A DNA stretch of 64,000 bases from contig CAVZGP010000009.1 in assembly GCA_963774765.1 (NCBI GenBank), positions 62,001 to 126,000 on the forward strand. Reading direction: 5' to 3'. Both the position numbers and the translations under genes were made by a program. Under the pieces are notes generated by a model, which saw only the letters and a program-made list of their open reading frames with translations, made no database searches and was not told the DNA's origin. Of the stretch, positions 17,270 to 25,220 are shown in pieces. Origin of the DNA: Sva-07 sp963774765. Lineage in GTDB: Bacteria; Actinomycetota; Acidimicrobiia; Acidimicrobiales; Ilumatobacteraceae. How positions within the stretch are numbered: position 1 is the first letter of the stretch; the number at the start of each line of letters is the position of its first letter.

Positions 17270-18384
17270 ACGCCGACCGGCTGGTACGCGCAGTTCGGGT
17301 CCTCGGCCAAGGGGTCTCCCGCGACGGCATACGCCTGTGATCGCGAGCCGCCACAGACCTCCCGGAACTCGCAGGTTCCGCACCGTCCACCGAAGTGATC
17401 GGGCTGGCGCAGCGACTGCAGCAGTGGCGACGTGCGATAGATGTCCGGGAACTGCTGTTCTCGCACAGACCCGGCAACCAGTGGCAGGAAGCCACTCGGA
17501 TAGACGAGGCCGTGGTGGTCGACGAACGCGAAGCCACGACCCGCATTCACGTCGAGCGGTGGCCGCGGTCCGCTGCGCCGAGGTGGGCGATCACCGACCA
17601 GCATGTCTGTTCGAGCGCGCAGTTGCTGGCGCAGCGGCCCGACCGGGAACGCGGCGTCGACGTCGTCGACGCGAGCCCGCTGGATGGCGATCCGGCGATA
17701 GTGGGGAGCTTCGGTCGCCTTGGTCGGTACCAGGGCGGCGATGTCGTGCAGCCAGTGGATGACCTCTTCGGTCTCGGTTGCGCTCAGCGCGTCGACCGTG
17801 GAACCCCGACCGGTCGGGACGAGGAAGAACACACTCCACAGCGTGGCTTCGAACTCGAGCACGTGGCGCAGCACGGCGGGAAGTTCGTGCACGTTGCCCG
17901 CGGTCACGGTCGTGTTGATCTGGAGGCGGAACCCCAGGTCGCGAACGGTGTGCGCTGCGTCGAAGGTGGCATCGAACACTCCCGGCACGCCACGAAAGCC
18001 GTCGTGGGTCGCCGCGGACGCGCCGTCGAGCGAGAGCGAGACCGCCTTGGCCCCGGCCGCTCGGAGTTCGACCAGCGCATCGCGGGTCAGCAACGGCGTG
18101 ACCGACGGCGACAACGCCATGCTGAGGCCGGCCTCTGTGCCATGGGCGACCAACTCGGCGAGATCGGGGCGGGTGAGCGGGTCGCCGCCGGTGAGCACCA
18201 CGATTGGACGCGGTGGTCCGTACCCGGCGATGTCGTCGAGCAGCGCCTTGCCCTCGTCGGTGCTCAACTCGAGTGGGCTGCGCCGGTGCTGAGCGTCGGC
18301 GCGGCAGTGGGTGCACACGAGCTGGCAGGCACGCGACACCTCCCAGATGACGATGTACGGCCGGTCCTCCGTATCGAGACGCAT
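17263..18384 (-). CDS. Radical SAM protein with SPASM-like C-terminus
   Basis: A 373-residue radical SAM enzyme. The [4Fe-4S]/SAM motif is RACQLVCTHCRA (CxxxCxxC), with VVLTGGDPL as the GGE-like SAM-binding strand and SLSLDGASA later. The C-terminal part has NAGRGFAFVDHHGLVYPSGFLPL and a Cys cluster (GGRCGTCEFREVCGG .. NCAYQP) for an auxiliary cluster, as in SPASM/twitch peptide- or tetrapyrrole-modifying enzymes. ATG 18384 is chosen because homologues start shortly before the RPYIVIWEV segment; an upstream GTG and TTG (to 18435) are possible. It overlaps the NMO gene. The substrate is unknown. Confidence 0.85.
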   Translation of the reverse strand: MRLDTEDRPYIVIWEVSRACQLVCTHCRADAQHRRSPLELSTDEGKALLDDIAGYGPPRPIVVLTGGDPLTRPDLAELVAHGTEAGLSMALSPSVTPLLTRDALVELRAAGAKAVSLSLDGASAATHDGFRGVPGVFDATFDAAHTVRDLGFRLQINTTVTAGNVHELPAVLRHVLEFEATLWSVFFLVPTGRGSTVDALSATETEEVIHWLHDIAALVPTKATEAPHYRRIAIQRARVDDVDAAFPVGPLRQQLRARTDMLVGDRPPRRSGPRPPLDVNAGRGFAFVDHHGLVYPSGFLPLVAGSVREQQFPDIYRTSPLLQSLRQPDHFGGRCGTCEFREVCGGSRSQAYAVAGDPLAEDPNCAYQPVGVC

Positions 18385-18480
18385 CGAACGGATTGGCTGA
18401 GGCACATCTTCAAGGCAATCGGGGCCAGGCGCCAACGGTCAGGGCCAAAGGTCCCGACCTGCGTGACAACATCGCGCGGG

Positions 18481-19488
18481 TCACCAGCGATTGCGGGCCT
18501 CCTCGGCAAATCCGTCGATGCCGTCGAGGGTCAGCTCGGTCGCGTCGTCGTCGATGATCGTCCCAGACCATCTTCCGAAACACTGGTGGACCTCCATCTC
18601 GAGCACCTTGAGGTCGGTCTTGTCGTAGCGGTCGAAGGTCGGCGTCAGCGTGACGTCAACACGGTCGGAGCGCACACGCCATGGTGTCATGGGGTCGTCC
18701 CAGAGATAGTGCCAGTCGAGTTCCTCGTGGATCTTGCTGAGGCGGCCATCGATGCACAGTGCGTTCTCGGTGTAGCCGGTGCCCTCGGTCCACTTGCCTC
18801 CGAACTGGAGCCCGACGAGACGACCATCGGTCGACCGTCCGGAGGCGGCCGCCCAGTTCCACCGGTTCGAGTAGGGCCAGATCCCACGGCCGAGATCCTG
18901 CACGCCGAAGTCCTCGGTTGCGCCGACCGTCCAGCTGCGGTCGCCGACGGTGATCGTGCCGCTCGCCGGCCGCGTGTTCTGTTTGGACGTGAACTGGAAC
19001 GTGCGGTCGCTCCAGGGGATCACGACGTTCAACGATTCGTGTCCGACTGGTTTGGCAACGGTGACGTCGATCGAGATCGGGCCGGCATCCGACGGTGCAA
19101 CGGCGCGCAGGACCGTCGAGTCGTCTCGCTCCTCGATCGAGAGCTGCAACTTGGTGTCGTCGATCGAGACGGTGCCGGTGCACACCTGCTCCGGCAGGTG
19201 CATGCCGCGGGCGAACGGCCGCAGCACTCCCGCACCGGCCTCGGAATGGGCGGCGCGATCGAGCACCCAGCAGCTCGCGAGGCCGGCGTAGTCGATGTCG
19301 GCGTACACCAGGCTGGCGATCACCTCAGGGGTGATCACACACCAGTAGTCCCATCGCTTCTTGCGCCCCCATGCTCGTGCGAGGTTGGCGCGCAGTGCCG
19401 GATGTCGCGACCATCCTCGGGCTGCGGGGGACAGGCGCCGCCCGTCGCACAGGTCCACGGGTTCGACGATCTCGCGTTCGGCTGGCAT
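18481..19488 (-). CDS. DUF2804 domain-containing protein
   Basis: A 335-residue soluble protein spanning the DUF2804 family length, with the characteristic Trp/Asp/Gly-rich segments AWGRKKRWDYWCV, ATEDFGVQDLGRGIWPYSNRWNWA and GLQFGGKWTEGTGYTENAL. The family is related to lipocalin/AttH-like carotenoid- or lipid-binding folds, but no activity is established. It is the first gene of the minus operon (DUF2804, radical SAM, NMO, LanC-like) and is divergent from a TetR gene 104 bases away, which is the likely regulator. Confidence 0.82.
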   Translation of the reverse strand: MPAEREIVEPVDLCDGRRLSPAARGWSRHPALRANLARAWGRKKRWDYWCVITPEVIASLVYADIDYAGLASCWVLDRAAHSEAGAGVLRPFARGMHLPEQVCTGTVSIDDTKLQLSIEERDDSTVLRAVAPSDAGPISIDVTVAKPVGHESLNVVIPWSDRTFQFTSKQNTRPASGTITVGDRSWTVGATEDFGVQDLGRGIWPYSNRWNWAAASGRSTDGRLVGLQFGGKWTEGTGYTENALCIDGRLSKIHEELDWHYLWDDPMTPWRVRSDRVDVTLTPTFDRYDKTDLKVLEMEVHQCFGRWSGTIIDDDATELTLDGIDGFAEEARNRW

Positions 19489-19501
19489 TGCGACACGGTA
19501 A

Positions 19502-19533
19502 CGATCCGGCTGGAGTTGCTCGGGCCCGGATCG
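19502..19533. promoter_or_regulatory. Candidate operator in DUF2804/TetR divergent region
   Basis: An 8-base inverted repeat CGATCCGG (19502-19509) / CCGGATCG (19526-19533) with a 16-base spacer lies between the divergent starts at 19488 and 19593. It is a plausible TetR site. Short GC-rich arms make chance occurrence possible. Confidence 0.35.
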
Positions 19534-19592
19534 GCTCGACGCGGATGGGTGACCTACGCTCGTGCGGTGGCCGACGCCGGAACGACACGCTG

Positions 19593-20240
19593 ATGGTGGT
19601 CACCCCTCGGGGAGAGGCGACGCGTGACGCGTTCGTCGCTGCTGCTCGTGAGTTGATCGCCGAGCAGGGATTCCTCGCGACGACGGTCAATCAGATCGCG
19701 AATCGGGCGTGTCGGGCCGCCGGTTCGTTCTACAACTACTTCGACAGTCGCGAAGATCTGCTTGCGGCGCTGTTCGAGGAGTTCAAGGCCGAGGTGATGG
19801 ACGGTGTCGCCACGGTGCCGGTCGACCCCGCCGGCGAACCACGCGAACAGCTCGAACGGGTGATCCGCAACTACTGGTTGACCTATCGACGGTGGTTGCC
19901 GGAGCTGGTCGGTGTCTTCCAGATGTCGATGACGAACCCGGACTTCGAGGCGCGCTGGAAGGAGATCCGGGTCGATGCGGTCGGCGCGATCCGATGGTGG
20001 GTGGTTCGCGCACAGCGGGAGGGCCACGCCGACGGACTCGACCCGGATCTCGCCGCGTCGGCGCTCGGAGCGATGCTCGACAACTTCTGCTTCGTGTGGA
20101 TTGCGCGCGGTGGCGACGTGGCCGGCATCGAACTCGACGACGAGGCAGCGATCCAGACGCTCACCCTGCTGTGGTATCGCTCACTGTTCGCCGGCGGTGG
20201 TGCCCTTGACCATCTCGACGTAGGGGGCGATGAACGGTGA
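19593..20240 (+). CDS. TetR-family transcriptional regulator
   Basis: A 215-residue regulator with a canonical N-terminal helix-turn-helix: ATRDAFVAAARELIAEQGF, then TTVNQIANRACRAAGSFYNYF and the linker SREDLLAALFEEF. ATG 19593 is chosen because it precedes the first helix closely, although the frame is open back to 19371. The ligand domain is unremarkable. It is divergent from the DUF2804 operon. The 3' end overlaps the convergent ThDP enzyme gene by 60 bases, so transcription of the two could interfere. Confidence 0.9.
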   Translation: MVVTPRGEATRDAFVAAARELIAEQGFLATTVNQIANRACRAAGSFYNYFDSREDLLAALFEEFKAEVMDGVATVPVDPAGEPREQLERVIRNYWLTYRRWLPELVGVFQMSMTNPDFEARWKEIRVDAVGAIRWWVVRAQREGHADGLDPDLAASALGAMLDNFCFVWIARGGDVAGIELDDEAAIQTLTLLWYRSLFAGGGALDHLDVGGDER

Positions 20241-21866
20241 GAGGCTCTCGTTGTCGACCTCGACGTTGATGATCGACGGACGACCGTTCGCGACTGCCCG
20301 CTCGATCGCGGGCACGATCTCGCCCGGTGTGGTGACCTGCTCGCCGTAGCCGTCCCACATGGCGACCATCTTCTCGTAGGCCCGCATCGGATGGAGGTCG
20401 GTGTTGCACGACCCTCGCGCCGCGATCTCGTCCGCGCGGATCGTCTTCTCGACGAGGCTGATCATCCCCCATCCCGAGTCGTTCGAGATCACGCACACCA
20501 CGGGGATGCCGAGGCGGGCCATCGTGTCCAACTCCATCGCGTAGAACCCGAAGCTGCCATCGCCGGTGTACCAGAGCACCGGTTTGCGGGTGGCCGCCCA
20601 CGCCCCGATGGCCAGGCCGGGACCGGTGCCGATCGTGCCGTTGGGCCCGGTGGCGTGGAGGTGGCCGGCGTGATAGGCGGTCGACGCGCCGCCCATCCAG
20701 ACCGAGGCCTCACCACCGTCCATCACCAGCGACCAGTCGCGACCCTCGGCTTCGAGGAACCGGGCGACCTCGCCGGCGCAACGCGCTGGATGGATCGGGA
20801 CCTTGTCGGCGTGGTACGGAGCGGGGAGATCCGCGCACGTGGTTGCTCCGCCTGGGCCGACCCACGAGTCGCCGGTCACCGCGTCGCGCTTGGCGGCGAC
20901 CGCGGCCAGCAACTGACGAGCCACCGGGCCCGGGGCGCCCGTGATGCCGATGTCGCCGCGGACGTTGAAACCGATCTGGTTCCGGTCGGTGTGGACCTGG
21001 ATCACCGTTGCGTCCTTCGGGATCAGCATTCCACCGGCGTGGCGGAAGTCGAACCGGCATCCCATGGCGAGCACGACGTCGGCGGAGGCTGTGGCGTTGA
21101 TGCGTAGCAAGCGGTTCTTCGACTCGTCGCCGAACATGCCTCGACAACCGTTGCCGGTGACACCGATGGGCATCTTCAAGTACTCGGAGAGCGCGGCGAT
21201 CGAGGCCGCGTCGTTGCCGACGCCGGCGCGTGCCCCGTCGTCGAGCAGCAATGCCGGGCGTTCGGCAGTGGCCAGGACGTCGGCCGCCCGGTCGATCAGA
21301 TCCGGGTCGCCGCCGGGGAGTGCACCGCTCGCGGGGAAGAACGTGACCGTGCGCTCGTCGGCCGGAGCGAACAGCAGGTCGGTCGGGATCTCCAGGTAGA
21401 CGGGTCCGGGGTTGGAGTCGGTGGCATGGCGCACGGCCATCGCGATGTACTCGGGGATCCGGGAGGCGATCGTCACCTTGCGCGCCCAGGTCGACACCGA
21501 TTCCATCAGCGTCAGCGTCGACATGTCCTGCAGGTCGCCTGTGTCGCGTTTCGACATCGCCACGGCTCCACCGATGTGGATCACCGGGATGTTCATCGAC
21601 GCTGCCTCCATCATGCCCGCCGCGGTGTTTCCCACGCCGGGTCCCGCCGTCGTGAGAACGGCGGCGATCTTGCCAGATGCGCGCGTGTACGCGATCGCCG
21701 CGTAGAGGGCCGAGCATTCGTGGCGGACGTCGATGATGTCGATCCCCGCGCTTCGCATCCCGTACAGGGCGGGCATGATGTGGCCGCCGCAGAGGCCGAA
21801 TGCCTGCTCGATCCCATGGTCGGCGAGCGCTCGACCGACCAGCGAACCACCGTTGAACTCACTCAC
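20181..21866 (-). CDS. ThDP-dependent enzyme, acetolactate-synthase/2-hydroxyacyl-CoA-lyase-like
   Basis: A 561-residue protein with the three domains of the ThDP decarboxylase/lyase family. The N-terminal PYR domain has VRHECSALYAAIAY with the cofactor-activating Glu, and TTAGPGVGNTAAG. The middle domain has LLDDGARAG. The C-terminal PP domain has YTGDGSFGFYAMELDTMA followed by VVCVISNDSGWG (GDG..N metal motif). GTG 21866 is supported by GGAGG four bases upstream, and an open frame continues further without coding character. Substrate unknown; proximity to an enoyl-CoA hydratase suggests acyl-CoA or keto-acid chemistry. A second ThDP enzyme lies at 25221-26954. Confidence 0.85.
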   Translation of the reverse strand: MSEFNGGSLVGRALADHGIEQAFGLCGGHIMPALYGMRSAGIDIIDVRHECSALYAAIAYTRASGKIAAVLTTAGPGVGNTAAGMMEAASMNIPVIHIGGAVAMSKRDTGDLQDMSTLTLMESVSTWARKVTIASRIPEYIAMAVRHATDSNPGPVYLEIPTDLLFAPADERTVTFFPASGALPGGDPDLIDRAADVLATAERPALLLDDGARAGVGNDAASIAALSEYLKMPIGVTGNGCRGMFGDESKNRLLRINATASADVVLAMGCRFDFRHAGGMLIPKDATVIQVHTDRNQIGFNVRGDIGITGAPGPVARQLLAAVAAKRDAVTGDSWVGPGGATTCADLPAPYHADKVPIHPARCAGEVARFLEAEGRDWSLVMDGGEASVWMGGASTAYHAGHLHATGPNGTIGTGPGLAIGAWAATRKPVLWYTGDGSFGFYAMELDTMARLGIPVVCVISNDSGWGMISLVEKTIRADEIAARGSCNTDLHPMRAYEKMVAMWDGYGEQVTTPGEIVPAIERAVANGRPSIINVEVDNESLSPFIAPYVEMVKGTTAGEQ

Positions 21867-21907
21867 GACAACCTCCGAGATCGCGTCATCGGCGAGGACG
21901 TCGACCG

Positions 21908-21929
21908 AACCTGAATCTACTGTCAGGTT
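21908..21929. promoter_or_regulatory. Inverted repeat upstream of ThDP enzyme gene
   Basis: AACCTGA (21908-21914) and TCAGGTT (21923-21929) form a 7-base inverted repeat with an 8-base spacer, 42 bases upstream of the ThDP enzyme start. Spacing and symmetry fit a dimeric repressor site. Regulator unknown. Confidence 0.4.
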
Positions 21930-22221
21930 GTGCGATGTCAAGCAGTGGGGTCGCTCACGCGTGCCCACTCGGGCTGCCCGCCGAGAGGAATTGCGGGCAC
22001 GGTCGATCCTGCTGCGTTGGCCGACGTGTACTTCGCCTGCGGCGATCGCGTCGGAGCAGTCGGAACGCTCGGGCGACCGGATCGACGTGGCGGTACGGGA
22101 CGTCTCGTCAACCGAGAGCGCCTGCATTCGGGCGGGAGACGCGTTCGCGGCTCAGCCCCCGGCGGGCGAGCGGCCCGCACGAGACGACGGTGATCTCGGG
22201 TGCCCTCACGCTCCAGAATTG
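21930..22221. other. Non-coding stretch with possible decayed PfkB-like sequence
   Basis: No intact gene is visible. On the plus strand, disconnected frames give VDPAALADVYFA (about 22000) and RAGDAFAAQ (about 22130). These recall PfkB sugar-kinase segments (the second resembles the GAGDAF catalytic motif) but lie in different frames. This could be a gene remnant or chance; the evidence is weak. Confidence 0.2.
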
Positions 22222-22327
22222 CTACGTGCCCGGTAGGAGCTCGAACTGCCGAAAACGTTGTCCCAGCTCGGTCTCCACGACCTTCAACTGGTCACGCGCA
22301 CGACGCAGCACAGCGGCTCGTTCGTCG

Positions 22328-22993
22328 TCAGTCGACCCCGTCGGGCGTGAACAGCGTGGGTTGGGCGGCGACGAACGACCGCTTCATTGCCGGCGCACCG
22401 GTCACGCTCGCGATCTCAGCGGCCAGGGCGACGGCTGTGGCGAGCGCTTCACCGGGTTCGACCACGCGATGGACCAGGCCGATGTCGAGCGCTTCGGCCG
22501 CATCGACGACCCGACCGGTCAGACACAGCTCGCGTGCCACCGGCTCGGACACGATGGTCGTGAGCAGTTCGAATGCCGCCGGGACACCCATCTTCACCTG
22601 GGGTTGACCGAGCCTCGAATCGGCGGCAGCGATCCGAATGTCACACAGCAGTGCCAGGTCCATTCCTCCGGCCACCGCAGAGCCTTCGATCGCCGCGATC
22701 AGAGGCTTGGTGAACGTGTGCACCGCGTGGTGGTAGGCGGTGGCGTGGGCGAAGACCTGGGCGCTGTCGTCGGCGGCCATCAGTTCGTCGAGGTCGAACC
22801 CCGCACAGAACGTCGTTCCGGCGCCACAGATCACCACGACCCTCGCGTCGTCGTCGGTCGTGAGTACGTGCAGCATGTCGATGATCGCCCGTCGCAGTGC
22901 TTCGTTCAGCGCGTTGCGTCTGTCCGGTCGATTCAGGGCCATCACCACGACACCGTCGCCACGCCGCTCGACATCGAGGACCTCGGTGGACAT
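22328..22993 (-). CDS. Enoyl-CoA hydratase/isomerase family protein (short or frameshifted C-terminus)
   Basis: A 221-residue crotonase-fold protein: VVVMALNRPDRRNALNEAL, oxyanion-hole segments TTFCAGFDLDEL and IEGSAVAGGMDLALLCDIR, then GMGVPA-like QVKMGVPAAFELL. The family usually has about 255-260 residues, and here the C-terminal helices are missing. If one G of the GGGG run near 22336-22339 is skipped, the frame continues for about 37 residues to a TAG at 22222-22224, giving about 256. This suggests a frameshift, although that tail lacks a clear family motif. The gene lies between a beta-lactamase-like gene and a ThDP enzyme on the same strand. Confidence 0.82.
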   Translation of the reverse strand: MSTEVLDVERRGDGVVVMALNRPDRRNALNEALRRAIIDMLHVLTTDDDARVVVICGAGTTFCAGFDLDELMAADDSAQVFAHATAYHHAVHTFTKPLIAAIEGSAVAGGMDLALLCDIRIAAADSRLGQPQVKMGVPAAFELLTTIVSEPVARELCLTGRVVDAAEALDIGLVHRVVEPGEALATAVALAAEIASVTGAPAMKRSFVAAQPTLFTPDGVD

Positions 22994-23056
22994 GTGCCAA
23001 CGGTACCCCGACTCGACGAGTGGGCCGGTCGATCACCCGTCCGTTCGCCCGTTCGT

Positions 23057-24211
23057 TCAGTCCGTGGTGTAGAGGCTGTCGATCAGTGCTCGGTTCCGAG
23101 TGCTCTGCCAGCGTGGGATCACATGGTTCATCACATAGCCGAACGCGATGCCGGTGTCGGGGTCGGCGAAGCCGAGCGCTCCACCGGTTCCGAAGTGCCC
23201 GAAGCTGTGCGGGTTGGGGCCGAGCGGTCGGCGCGGACTGGTGGGTGTGAAGCCGAGCCCGAAAGCGAGGTCCTCGCCGAGGATCGAGCACGGCCCGAAC
23301 GCCTGCGGTCGCGCCGCTCGGCGCAGGAGCGGTGGGGACAGGATGTGGTCGGGTTCGAGAAGTGCGGCGTAGAACCTCGCGAGGCCGCGCGCGGTCCCGT
23401 GGCCGTTGGTCGACGGGATCTGGGCTCCGCGCCAACCGGGTGTGTTGACGATGCCGACCGACGACGCTCCGGGCGGGTTGAAGTGGGCGAGGACGTTCAT
23501 CAGCTGGTCACCCTCGAGTCGGGAGGTGTCGAAACCGGCCGGGTCGAGCGGTTGCGGGGGAGCCCAGATCACATCGGCACAGCGGTGCTGGTCGGGTTCG
23601 GGCACGCCGAACCAAAGTTCGGCATCGATCTCCGCCGTGATCCGATGCAGCCGTTCGCCGGGGAGTTCTGCGGTGACTCGGCGGATGATCTCGCCGATCA
23701 GGAACCCGTAGGTGTTGGTGTGATAGGCGTGGCGCGTGCCGATCGGCCACCACGTCTCGGTGGCCGCGAGGGCGTCGGCCATCGTCGACCAGTCGAGCAG
23801 GTCGTCGTCGGTCAACCGTTCGCGGATCGCGGGCACGCCCGCCTCGTGGCACAGCGCGTGGCGGACGGTGACGGCCTCCTTGCCCCCGACCGCGAACTCG
23901 GGCCAGACCTCGGCGACACGGGTGTCGAGGGTGACGTGCGCGTCGTCGACGAGTTGAAGCAGCAACGCGGCGACGAGCGCCTTGCCCACCGAGTAGAAGT
24001 CGACGAGCGTGTCGGCTGACCAGGCGGTGGTGCGGGTGTCATCGGTCCAGCCACCCCAGAGGTCGACGGCGACCTCGCCGTGACGGATCACGCACACCGC
24101 AGCGCCGACGTCGCCGCGCGCGATGAAGTTCTGACGGAACTGATCACGCAGCGACGCGAGGTCCGGCGCGCAGAAACCGTCGATGATCGGTTCCCCGCGA
24201 TCCATGGTCAA
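23057..24211 (-). CDS. Class C beta-lactamase-like serine hydrolase (esterase EstB type)
   Basis: A 384-residue serine hydrolase. The SxxK motif is FYSVGKALVAALLL (Ser about 75), the Tyr motif region is AYHTNTYGFLIGEIIRR, and the late HFGTGGALGFADP segment fills the KTG-like position. No signal peptide is evident, so it probably acts in the cytoplasm on ester substrates rather than on beta-lactams. It is 63 bases from the enoyl-CoA hydratase gene and 22 bases downstream of another hydrolase, all on the minus strand. Confidence 0.85.
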   Translation of the reverse strand: MTMDRGEPIIDGFCAPDLASLRDQFRQNFIARGDVGAAVCVIRHGEVAVDLWGGWTDDTRTTAWSADTLVDFYSVGKALVAALLLQLVDDAHVTLDTRVAEVWPEFAVGGKEAVTVRHALCHEAGVPAIRERLTDDDLLDWSTMADALAATETWWPIGTRHAYHTNTYGFLIGEIIRRVTAELPGERLHRITAEIDAELWFGVPEPDQHRCADVIWAPPQPLDPAGFDTSRLEGDQLMNVLAHFNPPGASSVGIVNTPGWRGAQIPSTNGHGTARGLARFYAALLEPDHILSPPLLRRAARPQAFGPCSILGEDLAFGLGFTPTSPRRPLGPNPHSFGHFGTGGALGFADPDTGIAFGYVMNHVIPRWQSTRNRALIDSLYTTD

Positions 24212-24233
24212 CCGCCCCCGCTGTCGTCGGCGC

Positions 24234-25100
24234 TCACCCGATCAGGTGCGACCGGAACCATTCGATCGCCGCCGTGCTGCTCGCTTCGAATCCGGATTCG
24301 TAGGCATCGAAGTGGCCACCAGGGATCTCCGTCACGGCGATGTTCGCTGTCTGCGCGGCGATCGGGAGGGCAGCACCAGGCGGCGTGAGCTGATCGTCGG
24401 GGGCGATGATCAACAGCAGCGGTACCCGCGTCGCCGCGAGGTTGTCGATGGGCGTGTGTGCTGCCGCGCTCGCCATTCCGGCGACGAGGAGTTCGTTGCG
24501 CCATCTGGGGGCGCGTTCCTCGGCGATGCGGCTGAACCACTCGTACGATCGATCGGCGTACATGAGCCCCTCGCCGTCGGGATCGTTCGTGACCGCGGGG
24601 ATCGTCGCCGCAGCGTCGCCGCTCTCGATCGCTCGTTGGAACGCCGCGAGTACACCGGGAGAGAGATCGGGACCGCCCACACCGAGATACGGCACCTGAG
24701 CGACCGCGCAGGCGATCGGGAGCAGTTCCGAGGCAAGGGTGATGACCTCGCCGCCGGACAGGCTCGAACCCCAGATCCCGATGCGGTCCTCGTCGACGAA
24801 CTGCTGCTGCGCGATCCAGGAAATGGCGTCGCGGTAGCCCTGCAGCTGGAGTTCGGCAGCGGGGGACTGGCGGGGTTCGCCGTCGCTCTCGCCGAAGCCG
24901 AAGTGGTCGTAGGCGAGCGTGATGAATCCGGCGTCGGTGAACGCTTCGGAGTAGGTGTCGAGAAACATCTCCTTCACCGCAGACAGGCCGTGTGCCATCA
25001 CGATCGCAGGATGTGGGCCGGAGTCGGCCGGTCGATGAAGCCACCCGCGCAGTACCGCTCCGCACGACTCGAATTCGATGTGCTCAGGCCCGGTCGCCAT
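24234..25100 (-). CDS. Alpha/beta hydrolase (dienelactone-hydrolase/peptidase S9-like)
   Basis: A 288-residue alpha/beta hydrolase: oxyanion segment IVMAHGLSAVKEMFL, YDHFGFGESDG, nucleophile elbow GIWGSSLSGG (Ser), acid in IIAPDDQLTPP and His in IPGGHFDAY. No signal peptide. It is the first gene of a minus run of hydrolase, beta-lactamase-like and enoyl-CoA hydratase genes, and is divergent from a ThDP enzyme operon across a 120-base gap. Substrate unknown. Confidence 0.86.
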   Translation of the reverse strand: MATGPEHIEFESCGAVLRGWLHRPADSGPHPAIVMAHGLSAVKEMFLDTYSEAFTDAGFITLAYDHFGFGESDGEPRQSPAAELQLQGYRDAISWIAQQQFVDEDRIGIWGSSLSGGEVITLASELLPIACAVAQVPYLGVGGPDLSPGVLAAFQRAIESGDAAATIPAVTNDPDGEGLMYADRSYEWFSRIAEERAPRWRNELLVAGMASAAAHTPIDNLAATRVPLLLIIAPDDQLTPPGAALPIAAQTANIAVTEIPGGHFDAYESGFEASSTAAIEWFRSHLIG

Positions 25101-25220
25101 CCGAGAAAACTACTCCACGTCGGTCTCGCAAATGTGACCGAGTGCCCTTGTTGGAGACCTCCGCACCCTCGACACTCGTGCGACCGGGCTGAATCGGCGC
25201 GGCCGTCGAAGGAGGGACAT

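Noticed and set aside
20161..20601. Minus-strand 146-codon frame overlapping TetR and ThDP genes
   Set aside because: A shadow of the ThDP enzyme in another frame.
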